Of a stretch of DNA of 64,000 nucleotides, positions 46,806 through 57,393 are shown piece after piece. The position numbers and the translations under genes were made by a program. The notes under the pieces are model-generated. The model ran no database searches, was not told where the DNA came from, and saw only the letters and a list, made by a program, of their open reading frames with translations. Location of the stretch: the NCBI RefSeq assembly GCF_003313505.1, contig NZ_QMHO01000003.1:457464-521463 (forward strand), written 5' to 3'. Source of the DNA: Pedobacter nanyangensis (GTDB lineage Bacteria > Bacteroidota > Bacteroidia > Sphingobacteriales > Sphingobacteriaceae). Positions within the stretch are counted from its first letter, which is position 1; each line of letters opens with the position of its first letter.

Positions 46806-47122
46806 TTAAATTACAATAAAAATTGGGGATAAAAAAAGACAATAAAGAAAGAGAGTTTTTAACGGACATACCGCTTTTCCTAGATGATAAAACCTGCTGT
46901 TTGAACTCTCTCATTTCGGAGTACAAAGGTATGTCTTTTACATGGTTTTTTCAAGATTTTTTTCAAAAAATTTAGTCGCCGCTTGGTTTTTTAGTTGGCT
47001 GGTTTTTTGGCACGGCCAGCATCTACACTCAAAACTCATTAAATTGTTATGCTTTGTTCTTTAATCCTTGTTCTTTATTCCAAATAATAAACCCTAATTT
47101 TGTGTACACTAAAACAAAAATC
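46806..47122. promoter_or_regulatory. Divergent carA/panB control region with a structured carA leader
   Basis: On the minus strand TACCTTTG (46924-46931) is a TAnnTTTG box, giving carA a leader of about 110 nt. That leader has a GAGAGTT/AACTCTC inverted repeat (around 46851-46911) followed by pyrimidine-rich sequence with a T7 run, a possible attenuator. On the plus strand TAATTTTG (47095-47102), with TTG at 47068-47070, is a candidate panB promoter. Confidence 0.45.
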
Positions 47123-47938
47123 ATGTCGGTAAACAAAGAAATAAAGCGTGTAACCACGCATATTTTACAGGAGATGAAGCAGCGCAAAGAAAAAATTGCC
47201 ATGCTTACCGCTTACGACTATTCCATGGCCACCATTTTAGATGACGCCGGCCTAGATGTTTTATTAGTGGGCGACTCGGCTTCTAACGTAATGGCCGGGC
47301 ACGAAACCACCTTGCCCATTACCCTCGATCAAATGATCTACCACGCCCAATCAGTGGTGCGTGGAGCACATAGAGCCTTTGTGGTAGTCGACCTCCCTTT
47401 TGGCTCCTATCAAGGCAACTCCAAGGAAGCGCTCAACTCGGCCATCCGCATCATGAAAGAATCTGGTGCACATGGCGTAAAGCTCGAAGGCGGAGTAGAA
47501 ATTGTCGAATCCGTTCAGCGCATCATTACCGCAGGCATTCCGGTAATGGGGCACCTGGGGCTCACCCCGCAATCCATCTATAAATTTGGAACTTATACCG
47601 TACGAGCCAAGGACGAAGCCGAAGCCAATAAACTCAAAACAGACGTGCTGGCCCTACAGCAAGCCGGGTGTTTCAGCATCGTACTCGAAAAAATCCCCGC
47701 TAAACTGGCCAAAGAAGCCACAGAAAGCCTACAAATCCCGACCATTGGCATTGGCGCTGGCCCCCATTGCGACGGACAGGTATTGGTGGTAAACGACATG
47801 ATTGGCTTAACCAAAGGTTTCAGGCCCCGCTTTCTACGACAGTACCTTAACCTGTACGAAGGCATCAAAGAAGCGGCACAATCTTACATCAGCGATGTAA
47901 AAGCCAACGATTTCCCCAACGAAAAAGAGCAATATTAA
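47123..47938 (+). CDS. panB: 3-methyl-2-oxobutanoate hydroxymethyltransferase
   Basis: This is the first committed step of pantothenate synthesis: methylene-THF plus 2-oxoisovalerate gives ketopantoate. From the ATG at 47123 the 271-residue protein shows [33 protein letters not shown] (metal and substrate site), [25 protein letters not shown] and [15 protein letters not shown]. An upstream TTG (47054) in frame would precede the promoter box and is rejected. Confidence 0.97.
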   Translation: MSVNKEIKRVTTHILQEMKQRKEKIAMLTAYDYSMATILDDAGLDVLLVGDSASNVMAGHETTLPITLDQMIYHAQSVVRGAHRAFVVVDLPFGSYQGNSKEALNSAIRIMKESGAHGVKLEGGVEIVESVQRIITAGIPVMGHLGLTPQSIYKFGTYTVRAKDEAEANKLKTDVLALQQAGCFSIVLEKIPAKLAKEATESLQIPTIGIGAGPHCDGQVLVVNDMIGLTKGFRPRFLRQYLNLYEGIKEAAQSYISDVKANDFPNEKEQY

Positions 47939-48009
47939 ACTGGATAAAGGAACAAAAAGCAAGCAATAAAGACTTTTCAGAAAAGCAATTTCATGCTCAT
48001 CGGTTAAAT

Positions 48010-48097
48010 CAGCCCCGCTTTTTGTTCCAACCTTTTTGTGATTGCCATCCTAAGTCTATCGAAGGATACCACAAAAAGTGTTTCCACTACAATCGGG
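48010..48097 (+). repeat. Two-block intergenic repeat, copy 1
   Basis: This is the short copy of a repeat with a left block (CAGCCCCGCTTTTTGTTCCA onward, 48010-48037) and a right block (ACAAAAAGTGTTTCCACTAC onward, 48071-48097). CTTTTTGTG (48032-48040) pairs with CACAAAAAG (48070-48078), and ATCCT pairs with AGGAT inside the loop. The other copies are at 57040-57180 (inverted) and 61631-61738. Confidence 0.55.
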
Positions 48098-48151
48098 TTT
48101 ATCCCACAAAAACCACTACTAAAAACAAACGACTAATCCCCAACCAATAAA

Positions 48152-48838
48152 ATGGCCATTACTGACGCAGATATCCTTTACGAAGACAATCATTTAATTG
48201 CCGTTAATAAAAGAGCCGGAGATATTGTACAAGTTGACGAAACTGGCGATGAGCCCTTGGACGAACAGGTAAAAAAATACCTCGCCGCCAAATACGATAA
48301 ACCAGGAGGGGCATTTTTGGGCGTGGTACATCGCCTAGACAGGCCCGTAAGCGGTCTCATCCTCTTTGCCAAAACCAGTAAAGCCTTGGACAGGATGAAT
48401 GCCATCTTCAAAAACCGCGAAATCAAGAAAACCTATTTCGCCGTAGTGCGAAAAAAACCTGCCAAACCGCAAGGCAAACTGGTAGATTGGCTCATTAAAA
48501 ACCCCAAAAAAAATGTAGTTACGGCATACGACCATCAGGTAAAAGGAAGCCAATACTGCGAGCTCGACTATCAATTGTTGGCAGAACTGGATGGCTATTA
48601 TTTACTAAGGGTAAACCCACTTACCGGACGTTCACACCAAATTAGGGTACAACTTTCCAATATGGGCTGCCCTATTGTAGGCGACAATAAATATGGCTAT
48701 CCTCGTGGCAGTAAAAAAGGCAGTATTTGCTTACACGCACGCCAGCTGGAATTTATCCATCCCGTTAAAAAAGAGCCTGTAAAAATATTTGCCAAGCTCC
48801 CTAAAGATGGTTTTTGGGAAAAATTTGAGAAATTTTAA
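48152..48838 (+). CDS. RluA-family pseudouridine synthase
   Basis: It modifies uridine in rRNA or tRNA. The 228-residue product has the RluA catalytic motif HRLDRPVSG with Asp63, TYFAVVRKKP, and LTGRSHQIRVQLSNMGCPIVGD. There is no S4 domain, so it is a short RluA-type enzyme. The target position cannot be deduced. Confidence 0.92.
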   Translation: MAITDADILYEDNHLIAVNKRAGDIVQVDETGDEPLDEQVKKYLAAKYDKPGGAFLGVVHRLDRPVSGLILFAKTSKALDRMNAIFKNREIKKTYFAVVRKKPAKPQGKLVDWLIKNPKKNVVTAYDHQVKGSQYCELDYQLLAELDGYYLLRVNPLTGRSHQIRVQLSNMGCPIVGDNKYGYPRGSKKGSICLHARQLEFIHPVKKEPVKIFAKLPKDGFWEKFEKF

Positions 48839-49132
48839 ACCACATTTAAAAAAGGACAAAGAAATTGAACAGATGAGCTTTGAGGAAGCGATAGCCCTAA
48901 TACGCACCAAAAATTAAGTTATCGCAAAGTAAATGGCATGATAAACCCCAATCAGCTCCGTTCAGATTGCTTTGTTCCTCGCAAAGCGTGAAAATTGAGC
49001 AAATGTCTTTAAACATCAAAGCCGCTGCTAGCTTAACCAACACATATACCCGTAACATGATAATTGGCGCAAGCAATTTAACCTGGCAATATTAAAATCC
49101 TAGCAACATCCGCTATTGCTGCTTAGGGCAGC

Positions 49133-49594
49133 CTACTTGCAAGCAATTTTTTCAAACACCAAGGCTTGGCTAAAATCTATTTTCTTGAGGTCTTTGAAGC
49201 GGGTTTGCCCATCCTTTTCCTCTATCTCGCCAAAGCCTTCTAAAAGCTGGTTGCCTTTTTTAAGAAACGCCACTTGCCGCACTGATTTTTGCCCTTCTGA
49301 ATTAAAGGTATAAGTGGCAATCAAGGTATCTCCGTGCATTTCCCCTTCTATTGTGCCCATATTTTGATCCTTTTCAAACCATTTGTATTTCAATTCGCCA
49401 GTTGAAACAATCCCTGTGGTCATCAAAGTAAGTTCGGCGGTATCTTTCCCCTTAGTGTACACGTAGCAGCTTTGTTCGGCAACAGGAATATTGGTGGCCG
49501 AGTCTGTTTGTGCTTGGTCGCCCGTAACTTTAGTAGTTTGCGTACATGCACCCAAACAAGCGAGCATGAACAATCCAATTACAACTTTCATCAT
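49133..49594 (-). CDS. Small lipoprotein of unknown function
   Basis: The 153-residue product has a lipoprotein signal with the acylated Cys at residue 17 (LACLGACTQ), then a beta-rich domain (CYVYTKGKDTAELTL, GELKYKWFEKDQN, GDTLIATYTFNSEG). Proteins of this pattern are common and uncharacterised in Sphingobacteriaceae. It is transcribed alone. No function is proposed. Confidence 0.75.
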   Translation of the reverse strand: MMKVVIGLFMLACLGACTQTTKVTGDQAQTDSATNIPVAEQSCYVYTKGKDTAELTLMTTGIVSTGELKYKWFEKDQNMGTIEGEMHGDTLIATYTFNSEGQKSVRQVAFLKKGNQLLEGFGEIEEKDGQTRFKDLKKIDFSQALVFEKIACK

Positions 49595-49797
49595 CTATCT
49601 CAGTTTTAGCTGATTTAAAGAACACCAAAAGGTTGTAAAATGTTTCAAGAGGTTTTTTAAATGTGAGGTAGCTTTATGATCTGGGCACCTTAGCTGGGTA
49701 TAAAAACATAATACCATTTAAACGCCCGCCCTTCGTTAATCGAACACAACAATGCGGTGTTTAAATAGGCACATACATCTGTCCAAACCCCGATTAA

Positions 49798-50532
49798 TTA
49801 CTTTTCCACCCTCAAAATAGAGCCGCTGGCAATGGTTTGGTCATGATCCATTTGGCAGATCCTTTCTCCAACCGAAACAGCATTATTCAGCCCGCCATCA
49901 GTTTTCAAGGCCACAAATCGTCCCACATCTTTAAAATCATCTTTATCAGTTTTACGAATTTGCGTCTGCATATCGGTATCCACTACCCCAGGGGCAATGG
50001 CCAGCACCTTTACTCCGTTAGCCACATCCTGTTGCTCCAGTGCCAAACTTTGTGTGAGCATATTTAAGGCTGCCTTACTTCCACAGTAAGTTGACCAACC
50101 GTAATAAGGCTTCAGGGCTGCACCAGAGCTGATATTCAGAATTGATTTCGCCGCAGGCAGGTTATTGGTAAGCCTAATGAAGGCGGCGCTAAGCATATAA
50201 GGGACCATGGTGTTTAGCTTAAAAACCTGCTCAACCACTTCTGGTTCCAATTTCTCCAATGGTCCAATTTGGCCCAATGTTCCGGCATTGTTAACAAGCG
50301 TAATTTTGGAAACATCATGGGCGCTAAACAGCTCAAAAACAGCCGCAAGTTCTTGTTCAACTTTATGGGTTTGGGTAAGGTCTAGCGATATTTGCGTAAC
50401 CCCTTTAGTACTAAGTTCAGCATCTATGCTTCTTGCTAACGAAAAAACACGCGCTCCCCTGCCCAAATAAGCCAGAATAATTCCTTTCCCTATTCCCCTG
50501 CTACCCCCAGTAATAATTAAAATTTGTTCCAT
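49798..50532 (-). CDS. SDR-family oxidoreductase (sepiapterin/benzil reductase-like)
   Basis: This is a cytoplasmic NAD(P)-dependent reductase. The 244-residue product has TGGSRGIG (8-15), NNAG, Ser in LNISSGAA and an intact Tyr/Lys pair in YCGSKAALN. The long variable region and IAPGVVDTDMQTQIR resemble the sepiapterin reductase/benzil reductase group. Substrate is unknown. It is a single gene, with its own promoter box. Confidence 0.85.
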   Translation of the reverse strand: MEQILIITGGSRGIGKGIILAYLGRGARVFSLARSIDAELSTKGVTQISLDLTQTHKVEQELAAVFELFSAHDVSKITLVNNAGTLGQIGPLEKLEPEVVEQVFKLNTMVPYMLSAAFIRLTNNLPAAKSILNISSGAALKPYYGWSTYCGSKAALNMLTQSLALEQQDVANGVKVLAIAPGVVDTDMQTQIRKTDKDDFKDVGRFVALKTDGGLNNAVSVGERICQMDHDQTIASGSILRVEK

Positions 50533-50548
50533 TAACAGGCCATTTCCC

Positions 50549-50556
50549 CAAAGTTA
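50549..50556 (-). promoter_or_regulatory. -7 promoter box for the SDR gene
   Basis: On the minus strand this reads TAACTTTG, an exact TAnnTTTG match 17 bases upstream of the start codon. No good -33 box is visible at the usual spacing. Confidence 0.4.
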
Positions 50557-50581
50557 GGAAACCTCGGCAAATGCTGATGAA

Positions 50582-50929
50582 TTATTCCTTTTTCATTAGC
50601 ATAATTTCATCATCTCCGGCCAAGGTATAGCCAAACTCATAGCAGAAAATATAAACTTTCCCAGTATCAGAAAGGTGATGGTGTGTATGATAGTCAAAAT
50701 CAAATCCCTTTTTTACCAAGCTGTCCCTTTTTACGCTAGTTTTTCCATTATTGGATTCCTCTCGTAGAAGTTTTCTGTTCTTGTTCAATACTTGATTTAT
50801 TTTCCTTACAAATTCGCCGTCCACGCTTTTGCGCTTGTTATTGTAATTGTTCCTGCATTGGTCATCACAAAACTTTTTATCAGCACGGCCTCTAATCTCG
50901 GTATGGCAGTCTAAGCAAAATCGAATCAT
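50582..50929 (-). CDS. Small zinc-ribbon protein of unknown function
   Basis: The 115-residue protein starts with a four-cysteine zinc-ribbon-like motif (CLDCHTEI and KKFCDDQCR, Cys residues at about 5, 8, 21 and 25). A basic helical middle follows (KRKSVDGEFVRKINQVLNKN), then a C-terminal beta part (YHTHHHLSDTGKVYIFCYEFGY). Similar proteins occur widely in Bacteroidota without assigned role. Nucleic-acid binding is only a guess. Confidence 0.75.
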   Translation of the reverse strand: MIRFCLDCHTEIRGRADKKFCDDQCRNNYNNKRKSVDGEFVRKINQVLNKNRKLLREESNNGKTSVKRDSLVKKGFDFDYHTHHHLSDTGKVYIFCYEFGYTLAGDDEIMLMKKE

Positions 50930-52637
<1,708 letters not shown>

Positions 52638-52751
52638 CCGCTAAGTTCCCTAAAAGGGGATTTTACCAACACGGCCAATGATGTTAAGATAGTTACTACA
52701 CATCATATGAGCCCCTTTAGGAGTTGGAGTGTTAATAAAATCCATTTGTAA

Positions 52752-52787
52752 AACATCCGAAGATTTAAAAACTTCGGATGTTTTTTT
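52752..52787 (+). terminator. Rho-independent terminator of eno
   Basis: A perfect 11-bp stem (AACATCCGAAG 52752-52762 with CTTCGGATGTT 52772-52782) is followed by a T7 run. A fragment of the same word (ACTTCGGATGTTT) recurs near 54080. Confidence 0.92.
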
Positions 52788-52797
52788 ATATTTACCC

Positions 52798-52871
52798 GTC
52801 ATTGCGGGGCACGGCGCTATCTTTATCGCTACAGGCCAAAACTTTGAGATTGCTTCGTGCCCCGCAATGAC
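52798..52871. repeat. Palindromic intergenic element with 16-bp perfect ends
   Basis: GTCATTGCGGGGCACG (52798-52813) and CGTGCCCCGCAATGAC (52856-52871) are perfect inverted repeats around a 42-base core. It lies between the eno terminator and the divIC-like gene. The form matches a dispersed palindrome type of Bacteroidota genomes. Confidence 0.75.
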
Positions 52872-52885
52872 TATTTTCCTAAAGA

Positions 52886-53185
52886 ATGAGGCGATTAATA
52901 GATCTTTTCCGCAACAAATATTTCATTGCCATAGCCGCATTTGCAGTATGGATGTTGTTTTTTGATAAAAATGATATTATAGCGCAATACGAGTATAGCG
53001 TTCAGGTTAAAAAGCTGCAGCAAGAAAAAGATTTTTATGCCAAGGAAACTGCTTTGGTAAAGAAGGACCTAAAGGAATTGGACAGCAATTTAAACAGTGC
53101 TGAGAAATTTGCCCGGGAAAAATACTTCATGAAAAAAGCAAATGAAGATGTTTTTGTAATTGTTAGGGAAGAAGCAAAAAAGTAA
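52886..53185 (+). CDS. DivIC/FtsB-like septum formation initiator family protein
   Basis: This is a probable divisome component. The 99-residue product has a short cytoplasmic N terminus, a single TM (YFIAIAAFAVWMLFFD, 12-27), then a coiled coil (QVKKLQQEKDFYAKETALV) and a C-terminal EKFAREKYFMKKANED segment typical of the FtsB/DivIC family. Presence downstream of eno matches the common eno-ftsB order in bacteria. Confidence 0.88.
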   Translation: MRRLIDLFRNKYFIAIAAFAVWMLFFDKNDIIAQYEYSVQVKKLQQEKDFYAKETALVKKDLKELDSNLNSAEKFAREKYFMKKANEDVFVIVREEAKK

Positions 53186-53225
53186 TCACTTTTTGCTATT
53201 TTAGGCCTAAAATATCTCCAAGCCC

Positions 53226-53726
53226 ATGAGGAAAACCTTGTTGCTTATTTTCCTTTTTTTCCCCCTGCAAGCCAGCTTTAGTTTCGCGCAGGAGCTCCCC
53301 AACCTTAAAAATGTAAAACTGAACAAACGGGCAAGCTATAAACATGCGGAATCAACTGTTAGCAAGGTTGTTGACTATCTCTTTAGAACACCCATGCAAA
53401 AAAAGAACAGGGACAGGAATGATGCCGGTAATTTCTTGGTAGATTGGATGAACGGCACGCCGGATTATGTTTTTTACCTGGAGGAAAGGGAAACCAATTT
53501 TTTTAGTACAAATGCCGACTTTTTGTTGATGTACATGGCGGCGCTAACCAAATTCTCTTTAGCTAACCCCACCGAGAAAGGCAAGCAACAACAAGCGCTG
53601 GGTGCCATGCAATTGGTTTTGCCGTATTTATATCAGGAAAGCGATAAAAAAACTTGGCCTAAAGAATTGTGGCAGCTATATGATGCTTCTGAAAATGGCA
53701 AACTGAAGGAATATCTTTACCCATAG
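53226..53726 (+). CDS. Secreted protein of unknown function
   Basis: The 166-residue product has a signal peptide (cleavage near SFAQ, 22) and a mostly helical body (LNKRASYKHAESTVSKVVDYL, FLLMYMAALTKFSLANP, LWQLYDASENGKLKEYLYP). It follows the divIC-like gene after 40 bases and may be cotranscribed. I recognise no domain; related proteins of this layout are conserved hypothetical in Sphingobacteriaceae. Confidence 0.75.
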   Translation: MRKTLLLIFLFFPLQASFSFAQELPNLKNVKLNKRASYKHAESTVSKVVDYLFRTPMQKKNRDRNDAGNFLVDWMNGTPDYVFYLEERETNFFSTNADFLLMYMAALTKFSLANPTEKGKQQQALGAMQLVLPYLYQESDKKTWPKELWQLYDASENGKLKEYLYP

Positions 53727-54165
53727 CTGATCTGGATCCTTCTGTTCTTTTATAATCTAGCACTTATTTTTGCTCTCTCAAACTTGCATTCCGACATTTC
53801 TGCTGCGTAGTCCCAATCTTTTGGGAAAAAAGATCTTGAAATTTCATCATATTTCCCTTAAAGACCTCGATGAGGTCAAATCTCTATAAAATAACTGACT
53901 GATACTGATGCGACTCCGTAGGAGTCGTATGCTTTTTTGATGGTTAGTGCTATAGCTATTGAAATCCTTCGGATTTTTGTTCAAACTCATTACAGCTCCT
54001 ATGTCGTCATCTCGAGTTTACCAGCCCAAGCCCAGGAAAAGAGTTGTTTCGACTTTATAAGAGATACGAAGTTTAGAAAACTTCGGATGTTTACATGACC
54101 ACTTTAGCAGCCTTAACTTTGTTAGGCTACGTTTATAGGCTATTGTACAAAATGAAGGAACTGTG
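53727..54165. other. Intergenic region with repeat copy
   Basis: No gene in these 439 bases. Contents: the second copy of the GACCTCGATGAGGTC repeat (53863-53927), an ATCC/GGAT hairpin near 53964-53974, and a truncated copy of the eno terminator word near 54067-54090. Confidence 0.5.
53863..53927 (+). repeat. Dispersed palindromic intergenic repeat, copy 2
   Basis: The palindrome GACCTCGATGAGGTC (53863-53877) is followed by an AT-rich spacer and the perfect hairpin CGACTCCGTAGGAGTCG (53911-53927, 7-bp stem). The same order occurs inverted at 1-65. Confidence 0.65.
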
Positions 54166-54777
54166 TTAATAACCAAACCTTGGTAAAGCCAGTTTATACC
54201 TTACCACTAAAATTCTAAGGGTAACAATAAATACAATCACTGCTATTTTAGCAATATCAGCTGCTAAGCCGAAATAGAGCAGGCCAAAATATAATGCACC
54301 ACCAGCGATACAGGCCGTGGCATAAATTTCTTTTCTAAAAATAAGCGGAATGGTGTTTAACAAGGTGTCGCGGATAATTCCCCCAAAACATCCAGTAATG
54401 GTTCCCAAGGCTACGCACATTCCAGGTTCCAAACCAAAAACTATTCCTTTTTGAACGCCCACCAAGGTAAATAGGCCAAGGCCCAGGGAGTCGAACAAAA
54501 ACAGGGTGACCTTAAACTTTTTGATGTGGTGCTTAAAAAACAAAGTTAGGATAGAGGTTACCAAAATGAGCAGGCAGTAGTTCACGTCACGCATCCAAGC
54601 TACGGGAGTATCGCCCAATAGCAAGTCCCTAACCGTACCTCCGCCTATGGAGGTTACAAAGGCAATAATCAGTACTCCGAAAGGATCCAAACGCTTTTGC
54701 ACCGCGGCAAAAGTACCCGATATGGCAAAAGCAACGGTACCCAATACCTCAATAATGTCGGTGGTGTCGATGTTCAT
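54166..54777 (-). CDS. TRIC-family cation channel / UPF0126 membrane protein
   Basis: This is an inner-membrane protein of the trimeric intracellular cation channel family, homologous to E. coli YicG/YadS. The 203-residue product has about seven TMs in two repeats, each with the glycine-rich element (SIGGGTVRDLLLGDTP about residue 40; GCFGGIIRDTLLN about 128). It starts 2 bases after the preceding membrane protein gene, so the two are likely cotranscribed. Bacterial members conduct monovalent cations in vitro; the role here is unknown. Confidence 0.9.
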   Translation of the reverse strand: MNIDTTDIIEVLGTVAFAISGTFAAVQKRLDPFGVLIIAFVTSIGGGTVRDLLLGDTPVAWMRDVNYCLLILVTSILTLFFKHHIKKFKVTLFLFDSLGLGLFTLVGVQKGIVFGLEPGMCVALGTITGCFGGIIRDTLLNTIPLIFRKEIYATACIAGGALYFGLLYFGLAADIAKIAVIVFIVTLRILVVRYKLALPRFGY

Positions 54778-54779
54778 GA

Positions 54780-56864
54780 CTATGCTTCGCCGTTACGTTT
54801 CCTAAAAAACCATTCTGCACTTAATAAAACTAAGATGAGTGCAAAAATCCATTTGAGATTAATCACCTCTTCATATCTTCTGTCTTCGTAGCTGATGGTT
54901 TTTACCTGACCACTTTTCTCCAGTTCATTTGCAATATCCAGCAAGTTGGCCGGCATATACATGTTGCCTCGTGTTTGCTGCGACATGGTATTTAACAGCT
55001 GGTGATTAGCGGTAGTTTGCTGGTATTCGCTGATCATGGCATTCACAAAAAATGCGCCGTTTGCAGTATATTGCTTCTCACCCAAACTGGTAGAGGCCAC
55101 ATAAGAATAATTGCCCTGAGGTAAGTTTCCGGCATCCAACTGATATCCGCTACCCATTTTCGAGAACGTATAGTTGTACACTTTACCGCCTGTATTTTTC
55201 AGTTGTACCTTTACTTCAGGAGTGTTTACTGGTTCAAAAGCATCGTTGTACAGGGTTGCATTAAGCACTACACGCTCATTTTCTTCGAAAGTGCTTTTAC
55301 TGGTATAAACCTTAAACTTTCTTTTATCATCCTTTACTGATAAATATTGTACGGTTTTGGCAATCAGTTCGGCTACCAAAGGATAGCTGTTTTCGTTTTT
55401 AGCTTCTTCCAGTTTCCATTTCCAAAGTCCCTCGCCAATTAAAAATCCCAGCTTTTTACCATTTTCCTCGGCAAAAAACAGCATTGGGCTTTGGGTGTTT
55501 ACTTTGCCAATACGCTGGTTTAATACCGCAGTGTAGTTTCCCTTAACCATCATATTTGCAAAGGGAATCTGCAATGGGTCATAGTTTTCAAGTTGTTTTA
55601 AGGCCTCGGCCTGAAGGTTATAGCTGGTGAAACTGTCTTGATAATAAGGAAAAACCTCTTGTAAACTACCGCTGGATCTGGCAAAGCTTACCTGTTGCTG
55701 AATTTGATCAAAGGCAGCAAGGTTACTTTGTGCTCCTACAATATACCAGGTAGCCACTTTTTGCTCGCGCAACTTGCTTATTAACGAACTTGCCGAATAG
55801 CTTGTTGCCGGCAGTTGATAAAGGATTGCCAAACTGTACTTGGACAGATCTACTTTTTCTATTTCTTCGGCTAGCGCTAGGTCAGCTTCATAATGCTGGT
55901 TAAGTTCGATGGCCTGTTTTAAAGTGGCCAAATCTGGATGTGCCGATGCCGAAGCCAACAGGATTTTCTGTCTGCCATCTATTACCTCCACAAAAATAGT
56001 TTGGCTGTTATTTTTGGTTGTAATTTCGTTTTTAACCGTACCTAAGTTAATGGCATATCGGTGTATGCCCACTTTGTGTGCTTTTAGCTTCACTTGCACA
56101 TCTTTCACAAAACCAGGACTATTGATTTTGATGGTTTGTTCTGCAACTTGCTTTCCGTTTTCCAGAATGGTTAATTTGGTGCTTTCGCCTTTACTTTCGA
56201 ACGCCTGTACCTGTATATCCAAGGTGAATTCATTATCCAAATAAACGATATTGTTATAGTTAACGTTAGCCACCAGTACATCTCTTTTGGGGATGGTATC
56301 GCCAAGGGCAATGGTATAAACAGGTGCTTTTATTTTGTTCAGTTCGTATAAAGGGTTGCCTCCCCTGTTGAAAATACCGTCGCTAGCGATGATAATGGCA
56401 CCTACATTTCGGTTCAGCAGTTCATCATTTAACCGATTAACCAAGGCGGTACCATTGGTTACCTGATGGTTGCCCGTAAATTCAAGGCCCGATTTTACAC
56501 TGTCGCCGAAGGTATAAGTTTTCACTTCGTACCTTTCCGCAAGCTTGGCAGCTAAGGTTTTTAAATCGTTTTCATATTTTTTGGCATTAAACCCGCTTGG
56601 CTCTATGGCCTTTATGGAAATAGAGTTGTCATTGGCAATAATAATTACCGGCTTTTGGGGGGTGTGGCTTACTCTGCGTACTAAAGGCGCAAATATCAAA
56701 AAGGCAAGTGTGGCTACGGCCAAGGTTCTTGCCAAAGCTAAAATATCACGCGTTTTTTTAGGTAGGCTTTTATTGCTGCCGTACAACACCCAAGCATACA
56801 GCGCACCTAGGCCCATACAGCCCACAAAAGTAAGAAGAGTTGAAAAAGACAGAAAATTTGCCAT
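54780..56864 (-). CDS. Membrane protein with VWA-like periplasmic domain
   Basis: The 694-residue product has two N-terminal TMs (about 4-30 and 41-63), a VWA/glutamine-amidotransferase-like region from about 70 (PVIIIANDNSISIKA, VGAIIIASDGIFNRGGNPLY), beta-rich repeats and a C-terminal TM (WIFALILVLLSAEWFF). This arrangement matches large BatA-like or DUF-type hypothetical proteins of Bacteroidota. Function is unknown; a periplasmic scaffold or sensor role is possible. Confidence 0.75.
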   Translation of the reverse strand: MANFLSFSTLLTFVGCMGLGALYAWVLYGSNKSLPKKTRDILALARTLAVATLAFLIFAPLVRRVSHTPQKPVIIIANDNSISIKAIEPSGFNAKKYENDLKTLAAKLAERYEVKTYTFGDSVKSGLEFTGNHQVTNGTALVNRLNDELLNRNVGAIIIASDGIFNRGGNPLYELNKIKAPVYTIALGDTIPKRDVLVANVNYNNIVYLDNEFTLDIQVQAFESKGESTKLTILENGKQVAEQTIKINSPGFVKDVQVKLKAHKVGIHRYAINLGTVKNEITTKNNSQTIFVEVIDGRQKILLASASAHPDLATLKQAIELNQHYEADLALAEEIEKVDLSKYSLAILYQLPATSYSASSLISKLREQKVATWYIVGAQSNLAAFDQIQQQVSFARSSGSLQEVFPYYQDSFTSYNLQAEALKQLENYDPLQIPFANMMVKGNYTAVLNQRIGKVNTQSPMLFFAEENGKKLGFLIGEGLWKWKLEEAKNENSYPLVAELIAKTVQYLSVKDDKRKFKVYTSKSTFEENERVVLNATLYNDAFEPVNTPEVKVQLKNTGGKVYNYTFSKMGSGYQLDAGNLPQGNYSYVASTSLGEKQYTANGAFFVNAMISEYQQTTANHQLLNTMSQQTRGNMYMPANLLDIANELEKSGQVKTISYEDRRYEEVINLKWIFALILVLLSAEWFFRKRNGEA

Positions 56865-57393
56865 ACGCTTACCGTAAAGATGCTACATTAAGTCAAAAGT
56901 TAAAAGGGAAAAGTAAAAAAGAACGAGTAGCAAAACGTAAAGTTATATTGGAAACCTTGCAAGTTTTTAAACGCCTCAAGGTTTAAACAAGGTGCAAAGG
57001 CTTGGGACTGCTGTGCAGTGTTTTTGGTTCAATAGCCCAGATTGCAGCGGAAATACTTTTTGTTGTGCTGTTTTTTGTGTCGTGCGATGCGGAGTTTATC
57101 GACGCATTTGTTGCCGATGCGGCATCACCTGGCGGGTTCGGGAGGACCGTGCTGGAACAAAAAGATTGGAGCGTAAAGCTGGACTGGCGGAGGATAGCAG
57201 CCTGGATATTGCGCTTCAGAAACTAAAAGTTACTCTTGGGCTTAAGAAGATGAGGGACAGACATACAAAAAGGAGTAAAGAGCGGAACAAAAGGGCAAGG
57301 CGTAAGGGGCAAAGACTTAGCGGGAGTTCCAACCAAAAAACTAAACAACCAAACAACTAAAATTGTAAATTGCATACAAATCAACGGGCGAAA
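56865..57393. other. Intergenic region with repeat copy
   Basis: The gap holds the inverted copy of the two-block repeat (57040-57180). Open frames across it on the plus strand use repeat sequence and have unusual Cys- and Arg-rich composition, so I do not call a gene. Confidence 0.5.
57040..57180 (-). repeat. Two-block intergenic repeat, copy 2 (inverted)
   Basis: The block GATTGCAGCGGAAATACTTT (from 57040) and the block CAAAAAGATTGGAGCGTAAA (from 57158) correspond, in reverse orientation, to the blocks of the copy at 61631-61738. CTTTTTG (57056-57062) and CAAAAAG (57158-57164) can pair across a 95-base variable core. Confidence 0.65.

Noticed and set aside
48846..48914. Short in-frame stretch (KDKEIEQ then MSFEEAIALIRTKN) after the pseudouridine synthase gene
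   Set aside because: Too short and without start context; it could be a remnant tail, but chance cannot be excluded.
52729..52965. 78-codon open frame over the eno terminator
   Set aside because: It crosses a strong terminator and a palindromic element and overlaps the divIC-like gene in another frame.
56992..57360. 122-codon open frame on the plus strand
   Set aside because: It runs through both blocks of the intergenic repeat, has Cys- and Arg-rich low-complexity composition, and has no promoter or family resemblance.
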